A DNA stretch of 32,976 nt from Bacteroidales bacterium (GCA_014860625.1 JACZJJ010000135.1:1-32976), one strand, 5' to 3'. Shown: positions 1 through 8,812, counted from the stretch's first letter. Program-made: numbers and translations. The notes: generated by a model from the sequence alone, not told the origin.

Positions 1-10
1 AAATTATATT

Positions 11-475
11 ATGAAGATCCATTATTATACTGTTTCAGATACTGTAACAACACTTGAACGGACAAAGGTTGTCGATTTTCTCTTTCAACATCTTGACCAG
101 TTTGGAGATACGAAAACGGCAATCAGGAATGCTATAGATTATGCTCTTGTTCCGCATCCAATGGCTGGTGGATTTATCCTTACTGCCATGGAGGAAGATG
201 AAATTATAGGAGCCTTAGTCATGAATAAAACGGGCATGGTAGAATACATCCCGGAAAATATACTGGTCTACATAGCAGTGAATAAGGACAGGAGGGGACA
301 GGGTATCGGGAAACAACTGATGAAAGAGGCCATTAAACTGGCAAAAGGTGATATTGCCCTTCACGTTGAACCAGATAATCCTGCCCGGCTTTTATATGAG
401 CGAATGGACTTCACCAGCAAGTATCTTGAAATGCGCTTTATCAGAAACAAACAGCCCAAAACAAACACTGCATGA
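11..475 (+). CDS. GNAT family N-acetyltransferase
   Basis: A 154-residue acyl-CoA-dependent acetyltransferase of the GNAT fold. The acetyl-CoA pyrophosphate loop is visible as RRGQGIG at residues 94-100, preceded by the hydrophobic beta strand ILVYIAV and followed by the helix KQLMKEAIKLA. The late NPARLLYERMDF segment is the usual GNAT motif B. The acceptor substrate cannot be read from the sequence. The stop codon overlaps the ATG of the alanine racemase gene by 4 nt (ATGA), so the two are probably co-translated. The ATG lies 10 nt from the window edge, so any promoter is outside or cut off. Confidence 0.85.
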   Translation: MKIHYYTVSDTVTTLERTKVVDFLFQHLDQFGDTKTAIRNAIDYALVPHPMAGGFILTAMEEDEIIGALVMNKTGMVEYIPENILVYIAVNKDRRGQGIGKQLMKEAIKLAKGDIALHVEPDNPARLLYERMDFTSKYLEMRFIRNKQPKTNTA

Positions 476-1626
476 TCTCTTCTCCATCAAGCTTAACTCT
501 CGATCAGGAAGCTTTGCGGACCAACCTGGAGTTTCTGCGCAAACATATTGGTCCTCATCCGAAAATCTCTTCCGTAGTTAAAGCAAACGCATATGGGCAT
601 GGCATCAGTCAGTTCGTTCCATTGGTTGAGAAATTTGGGATTGACCATTTCTCGGTATTCAGCTCTGATGAAGCTTACGAGGTATGCCAGTTGATATCTC
701 CAACAACCCGGGTCATGATCATGGGATGGATAAGTAAGGATGAGATTGAATGGGCGATAGGTCGTGACGTTGAATTTTATGTTTTTGATATTCAGCGACT
801 TGAAGCGGCAATTCATGCCAGCAAAGTGTTGAAGAAACCTGCCAGAATTCACCTGGAACTGGAGACCGGAATGAACCGAACCGGATTTGCGAAAAAGAAT
901 CTGGAAGTGGCATTAAACCTGATAAAAGCCAATCCGAATCAGATTCATCTGAGCGGGATCTGTACCCATCTGGCAGGAGCCGAAAGCATTGCAAACTACT
1001 ACAGGATCCGCCACCAACTCAAACGATTCAAAACGGTACTTTCCAACATTGAGAGCAGGGGCTTCATCCCCGAATTCCGCCACATGGCCAGTTCGGCTGC
1101 TACATTAAGTTATCCTGCCACACGGATGGACCTTGTGCGAGTGGGAATTGCTCAATATGGTTTTTGGCCAAGCCAGGAAATTTTCATCGATTATGTTCGC
1201 ACAAAACAGGATAAAAATGACCCTTTAAAACGTGTATTATCATGGAAGAGCAGGATCATGAGCCTGAAAGATGTTAAGGAGGGAGAATTTGTCAGCTACG
1301 GAACCACCTATCTCGCCACATCAGCAACACGCATTGCGGTGGTACCTGTAGGATATGCAAATGGATTCAGCCGATCCCTCAGCAATCAGGGAAGAGTCCT
1401 GATCAGGGGATATCGTGTTGGAGTGATTGGATTGGTAAACATGAACATGATGATTGTTGATGTGACCAAAATACCAGATGTTGAACAAGGAGATGAGGTG
1501 GTTATCATTGGGAAACAGGATGATATGGAGATTTCTGTCGCCTCTTTCAGCGAAATCAGCAACCAGTTAAATTATGAGTTATTAGCCAGGTTGCCACTGG
1601 AAATTATACGAAGTCAAATTAAATAG
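472..1626 (+). CDS. alr: Alanine racemase (PLP-dependent)
   Basis: A fold-type III PLP enzyme that interconverts L- and D-alanine, supplying D-Ala for peptidoglycan in the cytoplasm. At 384 residues it is close to the family length. The cofactor lysine is in VVKANAYGHG (Lys37), and the second catalytic base is probably the tyrosine of VSYGTTY (Tyr276), as in Geobacillus Alr (Lys39/Tyr265). The C-terminal barrel motif VPVGYANGFSR is also present. It starts within the stop codon of the GNAT gene, and a second PLP racemase follows 8 nt downstream, so the three form one transcription unit. Confidence 0.95.
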   Translation: MISSPSSLTLDQEALRTNLEFLRKHIGPHPKISSVVKANAYGHGISQFVPLVEKFGIDHFSVFSSDEAYEVCQLISPTTRVMIMGWISKDEIEWAIGRDVEFYVFDIQRLEAAIHASKVLKKPARIHLELETGMNRTGFAKKNLEVALNLIKANPNQIHLSGICTHLAGAESIANYYRIRHQLKRFKTVLSNIESRGFIPEFRHMASSAATLSYPATRMDLVRVGIAQYGFWPSQEIFIDYVRTKQDKNDPLKRVLSWKSRIMSLKDVKEGEFVSYGTTYLATSATRIAVVPVGYANGFSRSLSNQGRVLIRGYRVGVIGLVNMNMMIVDVTKIPDVEQGDEVVIIGKQDDMEISVASFSEISNQLNYELLARLPLEIIRSQIK

Positions 1627-1634
1627 TTTAAGAC

Positions 1635-2705
1635 ATGGCATTTATTACAATGAACAGGGGGAAGTTGGTCCACAATTATCAGTTTCTTGACAACCTGTTC
1701 TCCAAGAACCAGATTGAGTGGGGCATAGTGAGCAAGGTTCTTTGCGGGAATGTTGTTTTTCTTCGCGAATTGGTTGAGCTGGGAGCCAGTGAGATTCATG
1801 ATTCCAGGATCAGCAATTTGAAAGCAATCAAAAAAATAAACCCGGAAATTCAAACCGTATACATAAAACCTCCTGCCAGGAGAGCTATTCAGAGCCTTGT
1901 CAGGTATGCGGATGTTAGTTTTAATACACAACTTGAGACCATCCAATTGATTTCTAATGAAGCTGCCAGGCAGGAGAAAAGGCATAAGATTATCATCATG
2001 ATTGAGATGGGCGACTTGCGGGAAGGAGTGATGGGAGACGATCTGATGGATTTTTATTCGAGTGTATTCAAATTGCCAAATATTGAGATTATCGGCATCG
2101 GGACAAACCTGAACTGTTTAAATGGCGTTATGCCTTCGCATGATAAGCTGGTTCAGCTCAGTTTGTACAAGCAGTTAATTAATGCCAAATTCAACAAACA
2201 TATCAAATGGGCTTCAGGTGGAACCTCGGTTACCATCCCTCTGTTGCTGAAGAACCTAATTCCTAAAGGCAACAACCATTTTCGTGTTGGAGAGACCCTT
2301 TTTCTTGGGAATAATCTGGTTACCGGCGAGACCATAAGGGGAATGAAAGATGATGTATTCAAGTTGTACGCGGAAATCATTGAATTGATGGAAAAACCGC
2401 GTGTTCCGATGGGAGAGATGGGAGTAAATGTGGCCGGGGAGCAGGTTACGTATGATGAAAAGGATGTTGGAAAAACGGCCTATCGGGCAATTCTTGATCT
2501 GGGTTTGCTGGATATAGATCCTAAGAATATCACTGCGGAAGACAAATCCATCAATATCATTGGCGCCAGCAGCGACATGATTGTTTTGGACCTGGGAAAC
2601 CATAGAAAAAGGTACCAGGTGGGCGACCTGGTACCTTTCAGTCTAAATTATATGGGGTTGTTGAGTATTCTTAATTCAGCTTATATCGGCAAGAAGGTCG
2701 TGTGA
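1635..2705 (+). CDS. Alanine/ornithine racemase family PLP-dependent enzyme
   Basis: A second fold-type III PLP protein of 356 residues. It is not a duplicate of the neighbouring Alr: it has the pattern of the clostridial ornithine racemase family, with the PLP lysine in GIVSKVLCGN (Lys34), ADVSFNTQLETI, IIIMIEMGDLREG, a GIGTNLNC segment and a WASGGTS phosphate-binding segment. It probably racemises an amino acid other than alanine. Ornithine is the best-known substrate of the group, but specificity here is inferred only from family. It follows alr by 8 nt and converges on the S46 peptidase gene 3 nt away. A perfect 13-bp inverted repeat lies inside its 3' end (2608-2638). Confidence 0.8.
   Translation: MAFITMNRGKLVHNYQFLDNLFSKNQIEWGIVSKVLCGNVVFLRELVELGASEIHDSRISNLKAIKKINPEIQTVYIKPPARRAIQSLVRYADVSFNTQLETIQLISNEAARQEKRHKIIIMIEMGDLREGVMGDDLMDFYSSVFKLPNIEIIGIGTNLNCLNGVMPSHDKLVQLSLYKQLINAKFNKHIKWASGGTSVTIPLLLKNLIPKGNNHFRVGETLFLGNNLVTGETIRGMKDDVFKLYAEIIELMEKPRVPMGEMGVNVAGEQVTYDEKDVGKTAYRAILDLGLLDIDPKNITAEDKSINIIGASSDMIVLDLGNHRKRYQVGDLVPFSLNYMGLLSILNSAYIGKKVV
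2608..2638 (+). repeat. Perfect 13-bp inverted repeat inside the racemase gene
   Basis: Arms AAAGGTACCAGGT (2608-2620) and ACCTGGTACCTTT (2626-2638) flank the 5-nt loop GGGCG. The structure lies within codons for the RYQVGDLVPF stretch of the ornithine-racemase-like protein, about 70 nt before its stop. There is no following T-tract, so it is not a standard intrinsic terminator, although a strong mRNA hairpin would form near the convergent gene end. Confidence 0.75.
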
Positions 2706-2708
2706 TGA

Positions 2709-4853
2709 TTAGTTCACCTCCATCTCCTTCAGGATGAATCCTGCATCAGCGAATTTCTGGGTGATGAACAATACGTAACGGATGTCGACAGAGATGGTCC
2801 GCTGGATTTCATAGTCGTATTGCCAGTCGCTGATCATGGCTTCATAGTTACCGTCAAAGACCAATCCAATCACTTCACCCCTGGCATTCATGACCGGACT
2901 GCCGCTATTTCCTCCTGTGATGTCGCAACGGTGCAGGAATGCAACAGGTACATCCTTCAACCTGGGATCGGCCCACTGGCCGAAATCTTTCTTTTCATAA
3001 AGTTTGATCAGTTTTTCAGGGGCGTCAAATGGCTGAACGCCTTTGTTCTTCTCAACAACTCCTTTGAGTGTTGTAAAGGGCTCATACCAAACGGCATCCT
3101 GGGGAGTATAGCCTTTTACCGGACCATAGGTGAAACGGATCGTACTGTTGGCATCCGGGTAGAGTGTGGAACCTTTCCATTCGTACAATGCATCAATATA
3201 CTGTTTCCTCAGGTCGATGACCTGGGTAGAAAAGGTGTTATTCATAGTCCTGTTCTCTTCAATATAGGGATAGATGCTAGCCATCATGTTGAGGATTGGA
3301 TCATTGATCGCTTTCAGTTCGGCGGTGGACTTATCAAAGAGGGATGTGACATACTCAAGATTATTGAGCTTGGAATTTTTGTATGCCTCATCAACAAAGA
3401 GTTGAATCGAGCCATCCGATGCATTGAAAATGTAATCCAGACTCTCAATACGCTGTCCGGCCGGAAGTTCCTTGATTTGTTTCAATGCCCTAACCATCAG
3501 TGCCTTATCGAATGGTTCATAATAATCGTTGTACGTGTATTGAAGGCCGTTTGAAAGGTTGTCGATCAACCGTTGTGAAAATCCAGGGATCTGTTCACTC
3601 TCTGGTTTTTCTCTTTCAGAAGCGATGAGGAAAGCATAGAAAGCAGCATCAGTGCGCGTGCCGGCAAGTCCCTGGAAGAGACCTATGATGTTATCCCTTT
3701 CTTTTGTTTTTCCGATGATTGCGTATTGAGCTTTGATGCCGTCGAGGATCGAACCGTATTTTGCCTTCGTTTCGGGAGAGCTGTTAACCCAGGTCATGAA
3801 CTCCTGCTCGAATTTCTTTTTCCGTTCCACATAGTTGGTTCGGGTCATCCCATCCACTTTTCCCTGGTAATTTTTCATCCCGTTGGCAAGGCCTTTGGTA
3901 AGGTTAGCAACTTTGAGTGCTCCTTCCGGATCATCCATCGTTAGCTCTTCAGCAAGGTCGATAATTGCCTCAAAATTTTTAATGGAGAAGGGATAGTTTT
4001 CGGTGAGGTTCCATGCAGCCGAATTTGATGTTCGGTAGCGGGTTGTTGAGCCTGGGAAACCGACAACAAAAGTCAGGTCGCCCGGTTCCAGAGGCTCTGT
4101 GGCCACCTTAAGCCAAATCTCGGGTTTGTAGGGAACATTCTCCTCGCTGAAATCGGCCCCGGTTCCATCCAGTGCTACATAAGCACGCATGAAAGAGAAG
4201 TCTCCCGTATGTCTGGGCCACATCCAGTTGTCAATCTCCCCTCCGTAATTTCCAATAGAGAGAGGTGGTGAATAAACGATACGTATATCTTTTAATACCT
4301 TGTAAACGAACAGGATATATTGTTTTCCGTTGTACATGGCAACGACACGGGCATCGGCATCCTTTTTGGCATCTTCAATTATTTTAGCCATGGATTCAGA
4401 TGTTTCGTTGATTTTCCGGTCGCGTTCTTCCAGGTCCTTGATCCCTGCAACAGCCTGCATGATTTCAGCTGTAACATCTTTCATCTCCACAAGGATTCTT
4501 GCCTCGTATCCCGGGGCTTTGATCTCCTTGCTTTTTTCCTTCGCCAGGAAGCCGTTGGTGAGGTAATTGCTCACCACATCGGAAGCCCTCTGGAGGGCTG
4601 TGTAGGCAACATGGTGATTGGTGAGCAGGAGTCCCTCCGAAGAGACGAAAGAGGCAGTCCCACCTCCCAATTGAACCACTGCATTGGCGATTGCGGGTTT
4701 GCCGGGGTTATAAATCTGGGTTGTACTGATCTCCAGACCTGCATCTTTCAGGTTCAATTGATCAATCTGGTTTAGGAGCCACATTCCTTCCTGGGCAGTA
4801 ACGGAAAGCGCCAGAAGGAACGCAAAAAAAATGGGAAAAATTTTTTTTTTCAT
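2709..4853 (-). CDS. S46 family dipeptidyl-peptidase, DPP7-like
   Basis: A periplasmic or surface serine peptidase that removes dipeptides from peptide N termini. The signal peptide is residues 1-20, cut before QEG. The chymotrypsin-type triad appears as TNHH (His80/81), the HTGDFS motif (Asp218) and TGGNSGSP (Ser650). In Porphyromonas DPP11 the residue 18 positions after the catalytic Ser is Arg, giving Asp/Glu preference. Here that residue is Gly668 (FDGNYE), as in DPP7, which prefers hydrophobic P1 residues. The length of 714 is typical. The ATG is directly followed by ten A residues, an unusual slippage-prone tract. A -7-like element lies about 50 nt upstream. Confidence 0.93.
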   Translation of the reverse strand: MKKKIFPIFFAFLLALSVTAQEGMWLLNQIDQLNLKDAGLEISTTQIYNPGKPAIANAVVQLGGGTASFVSSEGLLLTNHHVAYTALQRASDVVSNYLTNGFLAKEKSKEIKAPGYEARILVEMKDVTAEIMQAVAGIKDLEERDRKINETSESMAKIIEDAKKDADARVVAMYNGKQYILFVYKVLKDIRIVYSPPLSIGNYGGEIDNWMWPRHTGDFSFMRAYVALDGTGADFSEENVPYKPEIWLKVATEPLEPGDLTFVVGFPGSTTRYRTSNSAAWNLTENYPFSIKNFEAIIDLAEELTMDDPEGALKVANLTKGLANGMKNYQGKVDGMTRTNYVERKKKFEQEFMTWVNSSPETKAKYGSILDGIKAQYAIIGKTKERDNIIGLFQGLAGTRTDAAFYAFLIASEREKPESEQIPGFSQRLIDNLSNGLQYTYNDYYEPFDKALMVRALKQIKELPAGQRIESLDYIFNASDGSIQLFVDEAYKNSKLNNLEYVTSLFDKSTAELKAINDPILNMMASIYPYIEENRTMNNTFSTQVIDLRKQYIDALYEWKGSTLYPDANSTIRFTYGPVKGYTPQDAVWYEPFTTLKGVVEKNKGVQPFDAPEKLIKLYEKKDFGQWADPRLKDVPVAFLHRCDITGGNSGSPVMNARGEVIGLVFDGNYEAMISDWQYDYEIQRTISVDIRYVLFITQKFADAGFILKEMEVN

Positions 4854-4903
4854 AAATGGAATATTTGTTGGTTTATAATGGATTTAGCATTTATTAATCC
4901 TTC

Positions 4904-4934
4904 CAAAACTAAAAAACCGTGCTGACCTGACGAA
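4904..4934 (-). promoter_or_regulatory. Candidate promoter for the S46 peptidase gene
   Basis: Read on the minus strand, TAGTTTTG (4904-4911) matches the Bacteroidetes -7 consensus TAnnTTTG. It is preceded after 19 nt by TTCG (4931-4934), one base from the -33 TTTG. The predicted leader is roughly 45 nt. Confidence 0.5.
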
Positions 4935-4957
4935 AGATATTGGACATCCGGGCGGTT

Positions 4958-5236
4958 TTACTCGATATATGACCTGTTTATTGGGCACACCGCTACACAA
5001 ATCCCACAGATACGCGATAATTCGTTGTTCATTTCCCTGTAGTGGGTGTAGTATTCAAGGGTTGGGCCGTTTACAACCTTGGCAACAATTCCCGGATCGA
5101 GTCGTTTCCCGATGGAGATGCCATAGGTGTAATTGCCGAATTTTTCACCGATCAAACCCTGAAGGTCAGCTAAAGCAGACGGTAATTCATTATTCGCTTT
5201 TGCGAAGTAAGTCCCTTTCAGGGGATTTAGGGGTTA
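4958..5236 (-). pseudogene. Remnant of a QueG-like 4Fe-4S (epoxyqueuosine reductase family) gene
   Basis: The frame from about 5233 to the stop at 4958 reads as the start of a COG1600/QueG-like protein (GISIGKRLDPGIV, NGPTLEYYTHYREMN). It then jumps directly to the terminal iron-sulfur motif CGICVAVCP. Full family members have well over 100 residues between these parts, so a large internal deletion is inferred. The only ATG close upstream (5240) is in another frame, separated by a stop, which suggests a second lesion near the 5' end. The remnant starts at the end of recQ on the same strand. A functional short ferredoxin-like peptide is possible but less likely. Confidence 0.6.
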
Positions 5237-5239
5237 TCA

Positions 5240-7141
5240 TTATTTCCACGCATAGGTTTGATTTTCTTTGGCAATAATCTTCCCGTTGTCCAGCAGCCAG
5301 CGGATCACCAGGAGGACTTTGTCTTCATGGACCGGTGAGGCGATTGCCACGATCTCTTCAAGGGTAGCCGGCTTTTGCTGTAGCAGTGGTTTGATCCGGG
5401 AGAGAACCTCTTCGAACTCCTGTTCATTCAGGCCGAGTTTATTCCGTTCCAGACAAACATCGCACATTCCGCACCGTTTTGTGTTTTTCTCCCCAAAGTA
5501 GGCGAGGAGGGCCTGACTTCTGCATTTCCTGGTCTCTTCCGTATAATCAATCAGGGCTTCCAGTCTTCGGGTTGCCTCTTCCAGCCGAAGTTTGTAGTGC
5601 TCAGGGGAGATAGTCAGGTTATCGGGGTTTACGCGTTCCTGAAGGAATACAACCATGGGTTTCGTTGCCCTGGGGACGTAGTCAAGGATATTTTGTGCTT
5701 CGAGGTATTTCAGGTTTTTGATCACCTGCTGCTGTGTCATTTCTACCCTTCTGGCCAGTTCGCCTTCCTGGATCATGATAAAATCATTGAAAAGTCCGGG
5801 ATAGGATCGCAGGATGGTTTTCAGAAAATGGTCGTATTTCTCGTTGGAGACCTGGAATCGGTAGAGCCCCTCCTTATTGGCTTTGATAAATAGTTTCGAG
5901 GGATTGTTTATTCCGTCATTCAGCGCAACAAAACCCTCTTTCTCAAGAAATTTCAGGGCATTGTAAACGATGACATGCTGGAATTTGAACTGTTCGCAAA
6001 AACCTGACATATCAAATTCAAAGGATTCATCATGCCCGCTTCCGACAGGAAGCTGCAAGAAGTTTCCAAGTGCCTGGTATATGGAACGGATGGTTGCAAG
6101 GGTTGGGTAGGCTGTTTTGAGGTTTTGCCTGGCATTCATGATATCAGCCTCTTCGTATAGAAGGATGGCATAAGAGCGTTTCAGGTCCCGTCCAGCCCTG
6201 CCGGCTTCCTGGAAGTAGGCTTCCACACAATCGGGGAGATCGAGGTGAACCACAAACCTGACGTTGGGTTTATCGATGCCCATGCCAAACGCATTCGTTG
6301 AAACAATCACGCGTTTCTCCTCTTTCATCCAAGCCTGTTGCCGCCTCTCCCGTGTTCTGGCATCCAGTCCGGCGTGATAAAAGTCAGCAGGAACCTTGTT
6401 TTTCACCAGAAAATCGGCAACCTGCTTGGTCTCCCGACGGTTTCTGACGTAAATGATACCCGGACCTTTCACTTTCCGAATGATCTTCAGGAGCCTTTGC
6501 CGCTTGTCTTCCTCCTTGATGACAACATAGGTCAGGTTTTTCCGCTCGAAACTCTGCTGAAACAGATTCTCCTTTTTGAATTCAAGCTTCTGCTGGATAT
6601 CTTTGACGACCTTCGGAGTAGCGGTCGCCGTGAGTGCAAGAATCGGGACGCCGGGGATGAATGGCCGGATCTCTGCAATTTTCAGGTAAGGCGGACGGAA
6701 ATCATAACCCCACTGGGAAACGCAGTGAGCTTCGTCGACCGCCAGGAGGTTAATTTTCATCCGGTCGATGGCATCTCTCATCTGCGTGGATTCAAGTCGC
6801 TCGGGAGAGATGTAGATCAACTTCGTATCGCCAAACTTGGCGTTGGAAAGAACAAGGTCAATCTCATCACGGTGCATTCCCGAGTAGATGGCAGCTGCAG
6901 GTATGCCGCGCTTTTTCAGGTTATCCACCTGGTCTTTCATCAGAGCGATAAGCGGAGAGATCACCAGGCAAAGGCCTTCCCTGGCCAGAGCCGGGACCTG
7001 GAAACAGATCGACTTTCCACCTCCTGTAGGGAGTAATGCCAGGGTATCCTTACCATCCAGGACAGATTGGATGATCTCTTCCTGCAACGGCCGGAAGGAG
7101 GAGTAACCCCAGTATTTCAGCAGTATCTGACGAATCTCCAT
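5240..7141 (-). CDS. recQ: RecQ family ATP-dependent DNA helicase
   Basis: A 3'-5' superfamily 2 DNA helicase for recombination and fork repair, 633 residues. Walker A is LPTGGGKS (37-44) and the DEAH box is VDEAHCVSQWGYDFRP (Asp134-His137). The RecQ-type motif VIVSTNAFGMGIDKPNVRFV and the arginine-finger segment QEAGRAGRD are present. A zinc-binding cluster (CRSQALLAYFGE, then CGMCDVC) follows, then a winged-helix-like end. No clear HRDC domain follows. The stop adjoins the QueG-like remnant, and the gene start has a -7 element almost touching it (7147-7154). Confidence 0.95.
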   Translation of the reverse strand: MEIRQILLKYWGYSSFRPLQEEIIQSVLDGKDTLALLPTGGGKSICFQVPALAREGLCLVISPLIALMKDQVDNLKKRGIPAAAIYSGMHRDEIDLVLSNAKFGDTKLIYISPERLESTQMRDAIDRMKINLLAVDEAHCVSQWGYDFRPPYLKIAEIRPFIPGVPILALTATATPKVVKDIQQKLEFKKENLFQQSFERKNLTYVVIKEEDKRQRLLKIIRKVKGPGIIYVRNRRETKQVADFLVKNKVPADFYHAGLDARTRERRQQAWMKEEKRVIVSTNAFGMGIDKPNVRFVVHLDLPDCVEAYFQEAGRAGRDLKRSYAILLYEEADIMNARQNLKTAYPTLATIRSIYQALGNFLQLPVGSGHDESFEFDMSGFCEQFKFQHVIVYNALKFLEKEGFVALNDGINNPSKLFIKANKEGLYRFQVSNEKYDHFLKTILRSYPGLFNDFIMIQEGELARRVEMTQQQVIKNLKYLEAQNILDYVPRATKPMVVFLQERVNPDNLTISPEHYKLRLEEATRRLEALIDYTEETRKCRSQALLAYFGEKNTKRCGMCDVCLERNKLGLNEQEFEEVLSRIKPLLQQKPATLEEIVAIASPVHEDKVLLVIRWLLDNGKIIAKENQTYAWK

Positions 7142-7146
7142 GAGAT

Positions 7147-7154
7147 CAAAGGTA
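7147..7154 (-). promoter_or_regulatory. Candidate -7 element for recQ, possibly leaderless
   Basis: On the minus strand TACCTTTG fits TAnnTTTG exactly and ends only 5 nt before the recQ ATG. If it is used, the transcript would begin at or near the start codon. No clear -33 TTTG is seen at the expected spacing. Confidence 0.4.
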
Positions 7155-7156
7155 GT

Positions 7157-7179
7157 GAAATAGCGGGATAGCGAAAAGC
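7157..7179. repeat. Degenerate octamer array (GAAATAGC)
   Basis: Three consecutive units, GAAATAGC, GGGATAGC and GAAAAGC, just upstream of recQ. The same unit occurs as a cleaner array at 22497-22526, about 15 kb away. Confidence 0.6.
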
Positions 7180-7182
7180 GTA

Positions 7183-7212
7183 AATGTCGTGAATGTCGTG
7201 AATGTCGTGAAT
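7183..7212. repeat. 9-nt tandem array (AATGTCGTG)
   Basis: Three identical units AATGTCGTG plus AAT, between recQ and the 3' end of citF. The gap 7142-7216 holds no gene, only this array, the octamer array and the recQ -7 element. Confidence 0.85.
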
Positions 7213-7216
7213 TACG

Positions 7217-8812
7217 TTATTGTTTTTTGTCTAACCTGTCTAACCTGTCTAACCTGTCCAACTTGTAGACGGAGTCAAGCACGGTGCCGTCGACCCACTT
7301 GATAACCGCCACCACTTCATCCGTAAACTTTGGTTTTTCGGGGATGCCGCAGATCTTGTCCGCTTCCTCTTTTAACTCCTGAATGGTTTTGATGGGAAGT
7401 GTAGTCCCTTTCATCTTCTCTATCAGGTCGGTACGGAGGGGGTTGATTGCTATACCCCGTTCAGTGACAATCACGTCGATCAGTTCTCCGGGAGCGCAAA
7501 GGGTGGTCACCTTGTCGCGGATCACCGGGATCCTGTCGCGGAAGAGGGGTATGGGAAGGATGACCGTTTTTCCGAAGAGGCAGTTTTGCCATCCGCCGAT
7601 GCCGTGCAGCAGCAATCCGTCGGAATGGGTGACCACGTTGGCATTGAAATTCACATCCACTTCGGTAGCTCCAAGGATCACCACATCGATCATGGAGGAG
7701 AAGTTTCCTTTGCCGTGGTAGTTATAGCTTGTGAAGGGGCTGGTGTTGACATGAGCGGGGTTTTCGCGCATGGAGCGCACCCCGTCAAGGTCGAATGTCT
7801 GACCGTCGAGAATGTAATCGGTCAGGCCCTCTTCCAGCATTTTGACCAGGTATTTGTTGCTGCCTCCCCGGGCAAAGCGGGCTTTCCAGCCCTGTTCACG
7901 GAGAATGTCGGCGAAATAGATTCCGATGGAGAGGGATGTCCCACCAGCGCCGGCCTGAAATGAGAAGCCGTCGTGAATCAGTCCGGCTTCATTGCAGAAC
8001 TGAGCGCTCCATTCGGCAAGGAGCAGCCTGTCAGGACTTTTGGTGACCTCTGTTGTTCCTGAAATAATTTTCTCCGGGATGCCAATTTGATCAAGGACTA
8101 CGACACAGTCGACATAATTGCCCTGGATTTGCCATGGAATACATGGAAAAGGAACGAGATTATCGGTGACGACGATCACCTTGTCGGCATATTGCGAATC
8201 GGCGAGGGCAAACCCCAGGAGTCCGCAGGCAGCAGAACCGTTGACCCCGTTTGCATTGCCGAATGCGTCGGCTGACGGGGCTGCGATGATGGCAATATCG
8301 ATGTGGACATCTCCATCCTGAACAGCCTGGTAGCGGCCGCCATGTGAGCGAAGTACGCCAAGTCCTTTCATCCTGCCTTCGGAAGTAAACCGGCCGAGGG
8401 CGCCGTTCATGCTTCCTTCGATATGATGGATGGTGCCATCCTCCAGATATTTGATCAGAGGTTCATGGCAGGGGAAGGAGGCAGAGGGGAACCACATCAG
8501 GTCTTTAGCGCCAAGTTCCCTGGCGGCATCAAAGACAGGAACTGCTACCAAATCTCCGTTTCTGAAGTGGTGATGCGAAGAGATCGTCATGCCATCCTTG
8601 AGACCGCACTTGATCAGCGCCTCTTTGAGGGAGCCGACCACTTTGTTCCCATCAGCAGGATAATCGGCACAACTAACGATTGGCGGAGCGGTTTTTCTTC
8701 CTGTTGGTTTGAATTTCCCGATGCCCATATAAGGGACAGCCGGTTTTCCATTGACGAAGGTTGGAACATCGCGTCCGGCCGCATTGGTCACCATCTTATC
8801 GTACTTACGCAT
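7217..8812 (-). CDS. citF: Citrate lyase alpha subunit (citrate:acetyl-ACP transferase)
   Basis: The alpha subunit of citrate lyase, which exchanges the acetyl group on the acyl carrier for citrate, so that the beta subunit can cleave citryl-ACP to oxaloacetate and acetyl-ACP. At 531 residues it is near the usual 510. Family segments include ISSHHHFRNGDL, the TSEGRMKGLGVLRSHGGR region, and the late TLCAPGELIDVIVTERGIAINP of CoA-transferase-like enzymes. It overlaps the upstream citD-citE gene by 8 nt, which implies coupled translation. The last residues are a repeat of LDR caused by a 9-nt tandem array and look like a recent tail extension. Confidence 0.93.
   Translation of the reverse strand: MRKYDKMVTNAAGRDVPTFVNGKPAVPYMGIGKFKPTGRKTAPPIVSCADYPADGNKVVGSLKEALIKCGLKDGMTISSHHHFRNGDLVAVPVFDAARELGAKDLMWFPSASFPCHEPLIKYLEDGTIHHIEGSMNGALGRFTSEGRMKGLGVLRSHGGRYQAVQDGDVHIDIAIIAAPSADAFGNANGVNGSAACGLLGFALADSQYADKVIVVTDNLVPFPCIPWQIQGNYVDCVVVLDQIGIPEKIISGTTEVTKSPDRLLLAEWSAQFCNEAGLIHDGFSFQAGAGGTSLSIGIYFADILREQGWKARFARGGSNKYLVKMLEEGLTDYILDGQTFDLDGVRSMRENPAHVNTSPFTSYNYHGKGNFSSMIDVVILGATEVDVNFNANVVTHSDGLLLHGIGGWQNCLFGKTVILPIPLFRDRIPVIRDKVTTLCAPGELIDVIVTERGIAINPLRTDLIEKMKGTTLPIKTIQELKEEADKICGIPEKPKFTDEVVAVIKWVDGTVLDSVYKLDRLDRLDRLDKKQ
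7231..7266. repeat. 9-nt tandem array in the 3' end of citF
   Basis: Three identical CTAACCTGT units and a fourth variant, CCAACTTGT. The period is a multiple of three, so on the minus strand it encodes in-frame LDR repeats in the CitF tail without shifting the frame. Confidence 0.9.

Noticed and set aside
2820-3554. Plus-strand open frame of 244 codons
   Set aside because: It is antisense to the S46 peptidase gene, which has complete catalytic motifs; no family features in the opposite frame.
6338-7036. Plus-strand open frame of 232 codons
   Set aside because: Antisense shadow of recQ with no recognisable domain.
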